A stretch of 64,000 nt of DNA from Nissolia schottii. Its lineage: Eukaryota > Streptophyta > Magnoliopsida > Fabales > Fabaceae. Location: NCBI GenBank assembly GCA_003254905.1, contig QANU01027962.1, forward strand, positions 62,001 to 126,000, in the 5' to 3' direction. The position numbers and the translations under genes are program-made. The notes under the pieces were generated by a model that saw only the letters and a program-made list of their open reading frames with translations, had not been told where the DNA came from and did no database searches. Shown here piece by piece: positions 47,717 to 59,322 of this stretch (positions are counted from its first letter, which is position 1; every line of letters starts with the position of its first letter).

Positions 47717-50482
47717 TGTCTGGGACATACATACAATCAATTGGTCCATAATACAACTACATTGTTGAGTAATATTATAATTTACATTTACTACATTTAG
47801 TCGCCAATGGCCTGACTAGACCGTGTGATTGTTACACGTTACACGTCACTACTCCAGGCCTTGCTTGCTTGTCGAACAGCATCACTGGTTGCTCCCCTAC
47901 GATGTCTCAGGTCAGGGGCTTCTACTACAGGAGAAGTTCTTGTCCTCGTTCCAAGGTAAGCTCTGGTCCTTGCAGCGTGCCACGGGTTCCTGCCTGGAAT
48001 TATAATGTAGTAGGGGTGAGAACATTATGTCCTCAGTGGGGTCCTTCGGGGAATACCTATTCGTTTCACTTCAATTATGATTTCGCCGCTCAGGGGGTCT
48101 TTAGGTGCCATAACATACTAAAACCCTACTGATTATTATCCATGCTAGGCCTGAACATCTTTATCTACATTACAAAGTGATCGTGGGGAAATATAATCTT
48201 GCTTAACCTAGTTACAGAGTCTCGTGCTTTCTAGCCTATACCGTTAGGGCCTTGTGATACTGCATCACGTACCCACGTTCTTATACTCGAGATGTCACCA
48301 CGTGACGTTCATTACACATAAACATACTTACATATACATATAGCATTCATCAAGTAACCTTCATGCATGTATGGGAAAAGGGGAGTTCTCTTACGCGTCT
48401 TAGGCAGCGTTCTTTTCGTTACTTGATGCCCATTATTCTCCCATGTAGACCATGGGATCGTCATCCCCCTTTCAGCTACAACAAACTTAATATCATCCTG
48501 CTCGAAGAATAGTGAGGGTGTACCCTTGTGGTAACACCGGGAGTGGGCTCGCTTGTCCACTACTTTGGGGACAATCTTTCTTTCTTTCTTTGTCCACTAC
48601 TTTGGGGACAACTTTCTTCCGCCACAACTTTGGGACGTAGATCACACCACTACTTTGGGGTGTACTTCTCTGATGCCACTACTTTCGGGCATGTCTTTCT
48701 TTCTTTCTCTTAAATGTCCAAACTTTGAGGACATATTACCCGTCTTTTAAACGTCATGACGTAAAAGCTCAATCGTTACTTTCTTTCCTTACTTTCTTTT
48801 CTCTCGTACCAGGCCGAAGCCCGCGTTTCAGGTCAAAGCCTACGTGTCATAATCATAAACCAGTCCTTCTTACTAGACTGGAAAGGGGTTTGTCAGGTAT
48901 GACGTGCCAAGAGATAGTGATATCCTGATCGTATAAGTAGGTCATATCCTTGGGCTACTCCAACCTTTTGCGGTCAGTGCCCGTCTTTAGACTTAGTTGG
49001 TTCCCTAGGTCCATTCTTTATCTGAATACCATTAGGTGACTTTAACCTCTAGTTATCTACAGTCGTCCTAAGCTCTACTGACGACCGAGTCCTCATGATG
49101 CATACTATTTATAAGTACAACATATAGTCACATAATCATTTACATCCTTGTGGGTATATTTCAGAGGTTCGGTGCTGGTTTAGAGTGTGCGGGCTCATGA
49201 GAACTCCTCGGTTCAAAGTTAACTTAGTAACTTAGGATTCTTTAGGCCGTTTAGCACCTTGGCTAGGTCGCTCAATGCCCATGAGGGACTCCCAGGTTAC
49301 TTAGCCATCCTTGTGCCAAACATTTCTCACTGGTTCCGGTCAAGCCGCTTAGGGTCTAGGCTAGGCCGCTTAGCGCACTGACCAAGAGACAAGCTCAGCG
49401 GGTCAGCTCAGGGTTAGGCCACTCAGTGGACCGGGGTGGCGGCTCAGCGCCTTGTCCTGTGTGAGGCCGCTCAGCGGACGAAGTCACAAGGTAAAAAATG
49501 GAAATTCTTTCTCTGTGCTTACTGAGGCTTCTTACCCAATTCCAACCACCACATTTATATTTTTCTAACTTCAAAACTACTAAAAACCATTAACGCACCA
49601 TTAACGCACCATTAACAGTATATTTTTCTCATAACATTTCTAATTTTTCTTACTCAAAAATACATACATATAAATACAGAGAAAACCCACATAGACAGGA
49701 GTGGTCAGACTACCCACCTCAAAATCCAGTTTGGAAATGGTAGAACTGATGAGGAAAAACCCCTGATCGTGTTAGGATGCTCCCCGCTATTTTTCCAGCG
49801 TCCGGCAACATAACAACAGTGCACAAACAGACAACAAAGAAAGAAAAAGAATGAGCAACAAAGAAACAAAGAAAAGGAAAAATGAAGCGTAATGGCTTCA
49901 GGGGGCCTATTTATAGGCAGCCCCCCACCGGCTTAAATTAATTAACTTATGTATATATTATTATATTACATTATTTGTATTATTATTATTACATTATTAT
50001 TTTTACTATCCATACTTATTATTATATTATATAATAGTATATTATATACATATATCTAAAAAATATCCCTACCAACCGTTGCAGGGGATAAGGATGACCC
50101 CTTCGGTCCAATTTTGATCATGTTTAATCGTGTTTTGTCGTTCGCTGTCCCGGTGCTTCGCGTGCGGCTGTCCGAAAAATATTTCAGACGCACCGTCATG
50201 ATCTACTAATTTTCCTCATTGGTAGTTTGAGTCCGGTTGAGGTATTCTTGGAATTAGTATCTTATTAGTTTATTTTACGGTCACTTTGGATATCCGAAAA
50301 AATTTCTGATTGGCCCGGAAATCGTCCTAAGCCTCGGGAAAAATCCGCGATATCACGAAACGCTAATTTTAACTGCGATTCTTATGAGTTAAAGGTAATA
50401 ATTTAATTTTCTCGCTTCCCTGATCGCCTTATAATTATTTATTACGCAAAGTCTCCGTACAGGGAAAAAGCAGGATGTTACA
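47717..50482 (-). mobile_element. Unit D: long TG...CA unit, solo-LTR-like
   Basis: This 2766-bp unit begins on the plus strand TGTCTGGGACATAC and ends CAGGATGTTACA. It is flanked by a perfect 5-bp duplication TATTA (47712-47716 and 50483-50487). Its minus-strand start TGTAACATCCTGC is related to units A, E and F. It was inserted into a small repeat with GGCCT/AGGCC motifs. No gag-pol is present. Internal landmarks are the hairpin at 48017-48035, the hairpin series 48553-48762 and a CCGCTnAGCGG-type cluster at about 49250-49485. Confidence 0.8.
48553..48762 (+). repeat. Series of hairpins with one loop and changing stems (unit D)
   Basis: Loop ACTACTTTGG is held by stem TTGTCC with GGACAA (48553-48574 and again 48590-48611) and by ACACC with GGTGT (48644-48663). 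Loop ACTACTTTCG is held by ATGCC with GGCAT (48673-48692). Loop AAACTTTGA is held by ATGTCC with GGACAT (48714-48734). A sixth member with one mismatch lies at 48620-48637, and palindrome ACGTCATGACGT follows at 48751-48762. Confidence 0.85.
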
Positions 50483-50583
50483 TATTACCCCTCACATGCT
50501 TTTTTCTAAGGCTCGATCTGACCTTTTTAAAAGCTTTACTTGACCTAAAAGCCTGTTTAGAGGCCTACTTGAAACAAAGAAAT

Positions 50584-51358
50584 AGAAAAAGGTTAGATGT
50601 TGTTTGTCATTGAAGCTTTACATAGGATCTATCTAATTAAATAATTAACTTGACATTGAGGGAAAAACAGTTTTTTTTTTCAACCATTTAAGTTTAACAC
50701 AACCAAAATAAGCATGAAAGAAGATGAATTATATCAATAGCTAAAAAAGAATACTACACCGCAAAGGTTGGAGTGACATAACAAGAGAAAATAAATTAAT
50801 ATATATTATACAATAGAAAAAAAATATGAAGTGTTAGGTGCCTAGATTTGAGACAAAGATAAAGAGATGAGAAGTCAAGAAGGAGGATTGACTTTGTTTC
50901 TAAGGGAGTGAGAGAGATCATAGACTAAAACACAAAAAAAAGAAAGGAATAAAATTACAGTATGGTAATCGATTAAGATAGTGAATGGAAGAACTCGATT
51001 CACTATCTTAACCTTAACTTAAAACAAATCTATTAAATTTATAATACTAATATATATATAGATAGATATTTAGATAGATATTTTCTTCTATTGTGTATCA
51101 AATTTGTGTATCAAATTTATGGTTTCGGTTGGTGCAAACCCAATCACCCCACTTTGCATTTTAAGATGAGAAAGATTTCCCCATTGGTAGCAAATGTTTA
51201 CCCATTAAGCAGGGGAAATCCTATATTTCAATTAAAAAGCGGAAAAATTATGCCCTTTTTTTTGCAAGAACGGACTAAGAGGGTCCGCTTCCCAGCTAAT
51301 CTTCATACTTAAATACCGTTACTGTTTCTAAATATGATTAGGCCATATTATACGAATA
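50584..51358. other. No gene seen
   Basis: AT-rich sequence between units D and E, with a GATA microsatellite-like stretch near 51058-51082. Confidence 0.5.
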
Positions 51359-51363
51359 TGATG

Positions 51364-54186
51364 TGAAACACCCTAGCTAACTGTTTACCCGTACGCAGTA
51401 AACAATGCTCACTAGGTTGTTTACTATCTGGTGGGAATACTTATAGTCCGTTATTAATTTCTGGAAAATACTGGTTTAGGAAAATAGGGACCGGTTTCAA
51501 ACTTTTCATTGTATAGATTATTCCATAAATAGGAGCCATGCGTCAAAAAGAACAGTTATTACAAACGATAGAGCCATTGAAGCTTAACGATCAACAGTCT
51601 AGTAATAAGAAACATAAACTGTACATACATTTGGTCCATCACCAAGAGTCATGTAGTTATTATTACAATAAGTAATATACAAGTAACAAGTTCAATATAT
51701 ACAATACATGTCCTCAAAATGCAAGGGCTAACTGTAAAACAAAGTACTGGCTCCTGCTGGCTCTAGTGTCCTTGTCCGGTCCGGACCGCTTCACAGCTCC
51801 TTGGCCAGTTCGGCCTCATCCGCATAGTGCACGTCATCACATGTTCCTGAAGTCATAGGGCAGTGGGGGTGAGAACGGTAGGTTCTCAGTGGAGTTAACT
51901 TTAGTTCTTGGATCTCGCGTCATGTTAGGTCGGACTTCAGGCCGCTCAAAGATTTCTAAGTGTGCATACATACTAAACATCCTACTGATTATTATCTGGC
52001 CTGAGGTTCTGAACGGCTTTATCTACATTACTAAGTGATGGGGGAACTACTCTTGCTTACTAAGTTCTCGTGCTTATTAACATTACGTATACATACATAG
52101 CCGTCTCGAGCGTTCTCTTGACGGTAATTACAGAATATCAGATACATACATTTCATATACTCATGCACAACAGAATGAACATGCTTTTGAAATATATGTT
52201 ATTCCCACCGTAGTAATGCCCTCTTTCGACAGTACTACGACGGAATAACCTCGCACCATCCAGGTAGGCCCTCTTTCGACCTTCATGCGGTGGGCTTCCA
52301 CCTGCCGCATGCGATCTCTCGACCCCTCGGCAGTGGGAGGATATTGTACCCCCACCTAGCATTGCCCTCTTTTGACCTTGCTAGGCGTGATAACCGCACA
52401 CCTCCAGGTATGCCATATTGACACCACCTGTGGCGGGCTTCCACCTTCAGTATGTCCCTCTGACCTACTGAAGTGGGATCGTTATTTGGCATCTCGTGAT
52501 CACGGTCTTTCTCATAATTTTTCAGCATTTTCAGCAGCATTTCAGCATTTATTTCCTTTCAGTACCTGCAGCATGACATGACTTGTTCCCTATGGTTCAA
52601 TTCATAATCTTTACTTATTGCAGAATTACTTCTAGTCCTCTTAACATTATCTTATCATGATGCATGAAATGCTAACAGATTATTTTACATACTTCACATA
52701 CTGCACTTACATCAATTACCAATTACAGTCACATCATTGATTATTAGACTATGTGCCTCAAAACTGTATCCATAACAAATTTAGGTCTCAGACCGCTCAG
52801 CGGTACCCTAGGGTCGTTCAACGGTGCATTGGGACCGCTCAGCGGTACACTCTGCTCAGCGGTACCAAGGGCCGCTCAGCGGTCACTAGGCGAAACTGAA
52901 AACCGAATTGCTTATTTTCTTTCCTTTCTTTTTTCTTTGCTCATGGTTACTCCTTGAGGTTTTCACACATATTCCAACCATCAAAACCTATCTAATCCAG
53001 GTCACGAAACCCTTCAGAATCATCTTCCTAAGTCCTAGCATAGGTTCTAACATCATACAAACATAAAGACATACACACAATCATAAAGACATACACACAC
53101 ATAAACACATACATACACCAAAGAGGTGAGTAAACTAGAGTTACCCACATCTTAAGAGGCTGAGTCGGTGAGGGAAGAGAGGCGGAAAAGTCGTCCTCCA
53201 AGCTTGTCCGGCGGAGTTTCTTCGGCGAAGTCTCAGAGCACACGGACAGAGTTTCCCCTAGGATATGAATTTTTCCCATTTTTTTCTGATTATGGGGCTG
53301 TCTATTTATAGCCAAGAGGCTTCCCTAAAAATTACCTTTTTGCCCCTAGGTTTATTTACAATTTTGCCATTATCATTTTCTTTTATAATTAATTAATTGG
53401 GAAGATAATCTATATGTCACATCAATGAATAGTAAATGGAATTTTAAATTAATTTCCTTGCAATCTGATTACTCACGTGGGCTGCTCCAAATTTTGACTT
53501 CTCCCGGTTCCGTTTTGCTTGTGTTTTATCGCTCGCAGTGTCAGTGCGTTGCGCATGGTCGTCCGAAAAATATTCCGCTTGTACCGTCGCGATCCTCTAA
53601 TTTCCCCGGTCATGGGAATATCAATGCTTTAAGGCATTTGTGAATTTTTCTCCGGAGGAGTATTTTTCACAGATACCTTTGGCCCGTTATCTCTCGCCAG
53701 TGTCCGAACAGGACTGTTCCGCTGGCGTTTGTGCGATCGCCCGCTCTCGCCCATTTTTCCTAATGACGTTTTGGGCTACTCTAAGGCATCTTAAAATGTT
53801 TCCCTCCATAAGGTATGCTTTCCAGAGACTTAAGGCCTTCTGCTCAGTTCCACTGGCTAAACGGGGCCAAACGGGACCGTTCTAGTGTTTGTGGAATCGT
53901 TCGAACCCGAACCGATTTCCGTTTTACCGACACTTTAGGTTGTTCATCCATCTCTAGAGGTCGAGAGGAATGATTTGAGTATCAGCAGAATTTGGAAATT
54001 CCCAACAGAATAATTTCTACTGACCTCGACAGGTCAACTACTACAAAGGCTCTATGAATAGTTGTTTGGAGAAATTCTCACTAAGGGATACGCTGGTAAT
54101 GTTTTTCTCCGTTCTAAATTCATTTATACCTTATTTTATTTATTTTTACGAACATTTTACTAAGGGGGAAAAATCGGGATGTTACA
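51364..54186 (-). mobile_element. Unit E: long TG...CA unit, solo-LTR-like
   Basis: This 2823-bp unit begins on the plus strand TGAAACACCCTAGC and ends TCGGGATGTTACA. It has a perfect 5-bp duplication TGATG (51359-51363 and 54187-54191). It has no gag-pol. Internal landmarks, from the left, are the perfect hairpin TGAGAAC/GTTCTCA at 51870-51888, the hairpin series 52209-52473, and CCGCTCAGCGG-type repeats at 52793-52888. Confidence 0.82.
52209..52473 (+). repeat. Series of hairpins with conserved loops and changing stems (unit E)
   Basis: CGTAGTA pairs with TACTACG (52209-52239, loop 17 nt). CCTAGCA pairs with TGCTAGG (52355-52385, loop 17 nt). CAGGT pairs with ACCTG (52405-52430, loop 16 nt). 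CTTCAGTA pairs with TACTGAAG (52445-52473, loop 13 nt). The loops share a TGCCCTCTTTCGACC-like core although the stems have nothing in common. CATGCGG/CCGCATG and CTGCCG/CGGCAG pairs lie between them. Confidence 0.85.
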
Positions 54187-54261
54187 TGATGAGATTTATT
54201 TTATTCAAGAAATAGAAAATATTTCTTTTTATAAATAGGCTGACCTATTGGGCCTTATAGG

Positions 54262-54828
54262 ATGAGCGCGAAAAAAGTGATAGAAATACAAAAACAGGTG
54301 CAGGCATTGAAGGACGCAGGATTTGTTGAAGAAATATTGTACCCTACATGGCTATCTAACGTGGTCATGGTGCCAAAACCCGGGGGAAATTGGAGGATGA
54401 GCGCCGATTACATAAACCTTAACAAAGCATGCCCAAAGGACCCATATCAACTACCCAACATTGACCTCCTGGTAGATGCCGCCTCCGGGTACAAATTCCT
54501 ATCGTTTCTATACGCCTACGCAGGATAAAACCAAATCCCAATGCACCACCTCGACGCAGAAAAAACAGCCTTCATCACACCCGTCGGCAATTACTTTTAT
54601 AAAGTAATGCCTTTCGAGTTAAAAAATGCTGGAGCAACCTACTGGTGGATGATGGACAAGATCTTCGCGGACGGCACCGGGAACCTGATTGAGGTATACG
54701 TGGATGACATGATAGTAAAATCATCCACAGAAGACGAAGTGACATGCAACTTGAAAATAGTGCTCCGCACGTTGTGCCGCTACAAGCTCAGATTAAACCC
54801 GGCCAAGTGCGCCTTCGCAATGGAGGCA
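54262..54828 (+). mobile_element. Tat-type Ty3/gypsy relic, left part (reverse transcriptase)
   Basis: Reverse transcriptase sequence includes VMVPKPGGNWRMSADYINLN and the catalytic-type YVDDMIVKS. The left end is lost at or before 54262, near the edge of unit E. Unit F interrupts it at 54834. It is broken in several places, and no LTR of its own was identified. Confidence 0.85.
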
Positions 54829-55635
54829 GGTAATGAAACACCCTAACTAGCTAGTCCACGCTTAAGTCGTAAACCTGCCGACTAGGTTGTTATATCTTTT
54901 GGTTAGGATAGTACTTAGTCCCGCTTATGAGTTTAAAAATATAGTTACCCAGAATATGGACCAAATTTCAACTTTTCTTTATACGTATTATAGTGTAAAA
55001 TATGAGTCTTGTTCTCATTAGAACATATATTGTGAGTGGTAACGTAGCGTAGTTTAACTATATTAGGCATATTCAACATTTATAGCAACCAGAGGTCCAT
55101 GCCATATATTTACAAGCAGTTACACATGTAATATCATAGATGTTATGTGCAATTACATAGTAGTACAAAACATATAGCCTAGGGATTAAGAACAAATGCG
55201 ACATCTCTAGTGTAGCTCTAATTTCCCTATTCCTTTGTCCATCTTCTTCAATGTCGCTCGTCCTCGTATTGCTCTCACTGCTCTGACGTCTTCTTCATCC
55301 TCGTCGTGCTTGCCTAGAACCATAAAGGAGTGGGGGATGAGAACACAGTGTTCTCAGTAGGAAAACTTAATCGTCGTAGCTCGCTTTATACTCAATTATG
55401 ATTCCGTTGCTCAGGGATCTCTAGGTGTTACCGTTATACTATAGTCCTACTAGTTATTAATATCCATGCTAGACCTGAGTGACTTTATCTATGTTACTAG
55501 GTGATCAGGGGAACCTATGCTTTCATTATCTATGTCATCTGTTCTCTAGTCTAACTCCTGGATCATATGTTGTCACATAATTTACATAGCTACACTACTG
55601 TCTTAAAAACCTCATTTTCTGAAAACCGTTTTGTC

Positions 55636-55781
55636 TATAAGTTTTAGCTAGCCTTCACTTATAACCGTGCCTATTTTAATTATAAGTTTCAGCTGGCATC
55701 CACTTATACTCCTGCTTTAGAAGGCTTGCCTTATAAGCAGTTCTGCCCTTGACCCTTGTAGTTGCGGCCACATCGCTACAA
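55636..55781 (+). repeat. Hairpin series (unit F)
   Basis: TATAAGT pairs with ACTTATA twice, around related 14-nt loops (55636-55663 and 55681-55708). CTGCTT pairs with AAGCAG (55712-55740). TTGTAG pairs with CTACAA around another 14-nt loop (55756-55781). Confidence 0.75.
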
Positions 55782-56511
55782 CCACGCTTACAGCCCGCAT
55801 CGTGGCGACCAGGCAGCGCTTAACTTGAATGGTCTTGACCATGAAATCTCGCCAACCACGACCGAGGTTACCACCCTATGATGGTGTTAGGGTCGGACCT
55901 ATGACTGGCCCTGTTAGAGGGGGTTCTCTCATCATCATCATCATCATCATGTGTACAGTTCAGTCTTTGATGCAACAGTTCATATATACTAAGCACAATT
56001 CATTATCTTAAAGCATTCACATACATGGCAATTACACCTCAATATCCATGTCATCATTTTCATCATATATCACATCATATCCCTCAAACAATCATCATTT
56101 TATGGCTCTAACATATAGCTTCCCATCATCATAACATCTAACATATATTATCTCACATAACTCATAGATACATCAAAACTTTTTCTTAATAATCTTCTAC
56201 GGATCCATGGACGATTGCAAGCTTTTTGTTAAATTGTGAATTTCTGAATCTTCAGTCAGGCCGCTCAGCGCTACCCTGACGAAATTCAGGTCTAAGTCTT
56301 GCAATTTTCCATGTTCTGCATGGTTTCTCATATAAAATCTCAAGAGAGTTTCTCCTAACATATACCATCATTTTTAACACATATAGAGAACACATCTTCA
56401 TGCTCAACATCTTCATGAACATAAACAAATGTAAATCCACAACTAACAAAACATGCGTCTAGTTTCTGTCAGAGATTAGCGACCATAAACCGGAGAGGTC
56501 TAAGACCTTAC

Positions 56512-57889
56512 TGTGAAGAAGACTCTTTCTCTGACCATTAATGGCTTGGTTTTGATGAAGACAACTTGCATCAACAAAAAGCAAGAAAAAAGCAAAGACA
56601 CAACCGATGAATTGCAACAATCAACCGATCATCATATTGAAGGTTCAAGTGTTTTTACCTTAGAGTTTAATAGTTAGCACTTGTTTATGATAGTATGGTT
56701 AATGGCTCATAATGTTTTCATTACAACAAGTCTAACATCTTTCCTAAACCCTAAACTCATTTAACAACACTTTTCTAGGGTTTGCAACACTTGGAAATCA
56801 TTTTTACATGAGTAATCGATTACTCACTTAATGTAATCGATTACCATCAACACAAATTTGAAAATATGGCATTTTCTATGTGTGTAATCGATTACACACT
56901 TATGGTAATCGATTACCAACATAAGAAATTCGAAAATATGACATTTTTCATAGGTGTAATCGATTACCCATTCGTATTAATCGATTACCACCTTATGAAC
57001 TTTCAAAATTGGTAATTGTTGCATGTGTAATCGATTACACACTCGTTGTAATCGATTGCCACCACTTAAATTTTGAAAATTGGTGACGGTTATGAGTGTA
57101 ATCGATTACCACAGTTGGTTAATCGATTACATGCACGAACTGGTGTGTTTTTTCATGAAACAATGTGTTGTTTGGCATTTGGAAGCCATGGCAATGGTTC
57201 ATGAAGAGGCACCTATGCCTATATAAGTTCCAAACTCGTGCAAACTCATACACCACTCCAGAACTCAATTATTACTTTCATATTCACAAAGTTCTGATCA
57301 AATTTCAATGGTGTTTCAATCCAAATCTTAAGAAAGCCCTTTGAGCCTTAACTGTTATATCTGAAGTGCTGTCTATTCATGATTATCCAACCCTGAGTTT
57401 TAGGATTAGCAAAGCCATTGTATTACTTCTTCATACAATTGTGATTGTTGTTAATCACCGTAGTGTTAGGTGTAGTTGTTCTCATATTCACCGTAGTGTT
57501 TGGTGAAGGTACTGTGTAACCAGGGGAACGAATTTGTTCTCTTGTAGTTGTCGGTGTAAGTGCCTCGGTTGTGAGGTTGTACACAACCCAAGGTTACATA
57601 GTGGAAAAATCCCTGAATCAGAACAGGGGATTGGACGTAGCCTTCGGTGGTTGAAGGTGAACCAGGATAAATTTCCTGGTGTGATCTTTCTTATCCGTAC
57701 ACTCTTTACATTCAGCAATTTACATTTCTGTTGCTTTAACATTAACATCTATTCGGTTTATTGCTGGGTCTTGTTCATAATTTGGGAATTAGGGTTTCAT
57801 AACATTCACCATCTTTCAAAGAACCAAAATCCGTCAAAAATAAGATAAACCTAATTCACCCCCCTCTTAGGTTGCTATCTAGAGTTACA
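56512..57889 (+). mobile_element. Solo LTR of copia (SIRE/Maximus-like) type nested in unit F
   Basis: This 1378-bp unit begins TGTGAAGAAGAC and ends CTAGAGTTACA. It is flanked by a perfect 5-bp duplication CTTAC (56507-56511 and 57890-57894). The AATTCACCCCCCTCTTAGG stretch just before the right end resembles the LTR ends of SIRE-type elements from memory. Sequence on either side joins up with contiguous unit A sequence near 17195, confirming insertion. It holds ten GTAATCGATTAC-type palindromes (56812-57130). Confidence 0.75.
56812..57130 (+). repeat. Ten TAATCGATTA palindromes in five pairs
   Basis: GTAATCGATTAC or one-base variants occur ten times. Each pair is separated by about 10-14 bp and the pairs are spaced about 65-75 bp apart. 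Confidence 0.9.
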
Positions 57890-59322
57890 CTTACCCCAAG
57901 GTTTTTGATAGCCCTAAGATCATTTTTCATATCTAAAAACTCAGATTCTGATCCCAACTGCACGAAATTCCAGTTTTACCATTTCGCCCCATAAACGCCC
58001 TGTTTTCTTTGGAATTTTTGTTCTTAAAAATCGAATGGACTCAAGACTTGCCCTTAAGGTTTTTGATAGTTCTAAACCCATATTTTCTGAAAATAAACCC
58101 ATTTTTCCAATCCCAAGATGTGAAATTCTCGTTTTGCCCTTATTTCCTAAAAACCCCATTTTCTGCCTGTTTGCTGAGAAATTCATCGGGGACTCCAAAA
58201 ATCATAAAACTTGACATCCCCCTCAATTTTTCGTGTAGAACCCAAAAATAACATTAGTTTTTCATATAAAAATCTCAGCATACAGTTCCTTCCAAAATCG
58301 TGTCATAGCCCTAATTTCAACTTAGGTTTTCCTAACTTACAGAATCACAGACAACACCAGCAATTTCAGACAATCATCAACAACACATATATACAGTCAT
58401 GGTCACATACAAGATCCTAACATCATATATTTCTAACATATAACCACATAGACAGCGGATAAGTCAGTTTACCCACCTGGAGACTAATTCTGCACAAGTT
58501 CTGCAGAAACTCCAAGAGTCTGGCAACTTATGCTTCTTGCTACCGAGAGAATTCTTGAATGTTGGAGATGAAGATTCTTGCCTAAGGAGATAAATAATGG
58601 TTTCTAGAGAGAAGATTATGGAGGTTAGGGTTCAGGTTAAGCAGAAACTAGTGTATCTGTAGTTTGGCAGAGTAACGGTGGAGTGTGTAAACCAGCAGAG
58701 TTTCACTAAGCTTTCCTATGTCTTTCATTTGAATGAATTACCAAGCTATATATAGGCCACCACCACAAAATTCTTCTTCCAATAATTCCCTTGGCCAAAT
58801 TTTCCATTTTGCCCTTTGATTATGTCATCCATGACCTATGCATGACATCCCCACCATGAGTCACTATATGACTCACTTCTTTGAATATTGACCTTGGCCA
58901 CTTGGTGAGCTCTTTGCCGTGTATGGCACTTGAGTCTTGGCCGGATTTTGTGGCCATTATTTTTACGGCCAAATGCTGATCAGTTTTGATCAGGTTTAGT
59001 TGTTCCCGGTTCTGGTACTTCGCGTATGGTTATCTGAAAAATATTCTAATCACGTCCTTGTGATCTGTTAATTTTTCTAAGAAATAATTAAGGTTAATCT
59101 AAGGTATTTGTGAACTTTCCTCCGTAACCATATATTTTACAGATACCTTAGAATCGTTGTTACATTTAGATAGCAAAAAGGATTTGTTCTAGTGTTTGCA
59201 AAATTTTAAGAAAACCAACAGAATTATTTCTACAGACACTTTTAACCCAAAGGCTTGTGTGAGGGCTTGTTCCCCTATTTAATTTATGAAATCTTTGCTA
59301 AGGGAAAACACGAGATGTTATA

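Larger units (their letters stand above)
54834..59322 (-). mobile_element. Unit F: long TG...CA-type unit inserted in the gypsy relic
   Basis: This 4489-bp unit (about 3.1 kb without its own insertion) begins on the plus strand TGAAACACCCTAAC and ends GAGATGTTATA, where the last bases resemble TGTTACA with a C-to-T change. GGTAA (54829-54833) and GGCAA (59323-59327) form the 5-bp target duplication in the gypsy sequence. Its minus-strand start matches unit A over more than 80 bp with few differences. It contains the perfect hairpin at 55338-55356, the hairpin series 55636-55781 and one CCGCTCAGCG near 56262. Confidence 0.82.

Noticed and set aside
56812-57130. CRISPR-like array of TAATCGATTA repeats
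   Set aside because: The repeats are short palindromes in pairs inside a plant LTR, with no spacer regularity of CRISPR type and a eukaryotic context.
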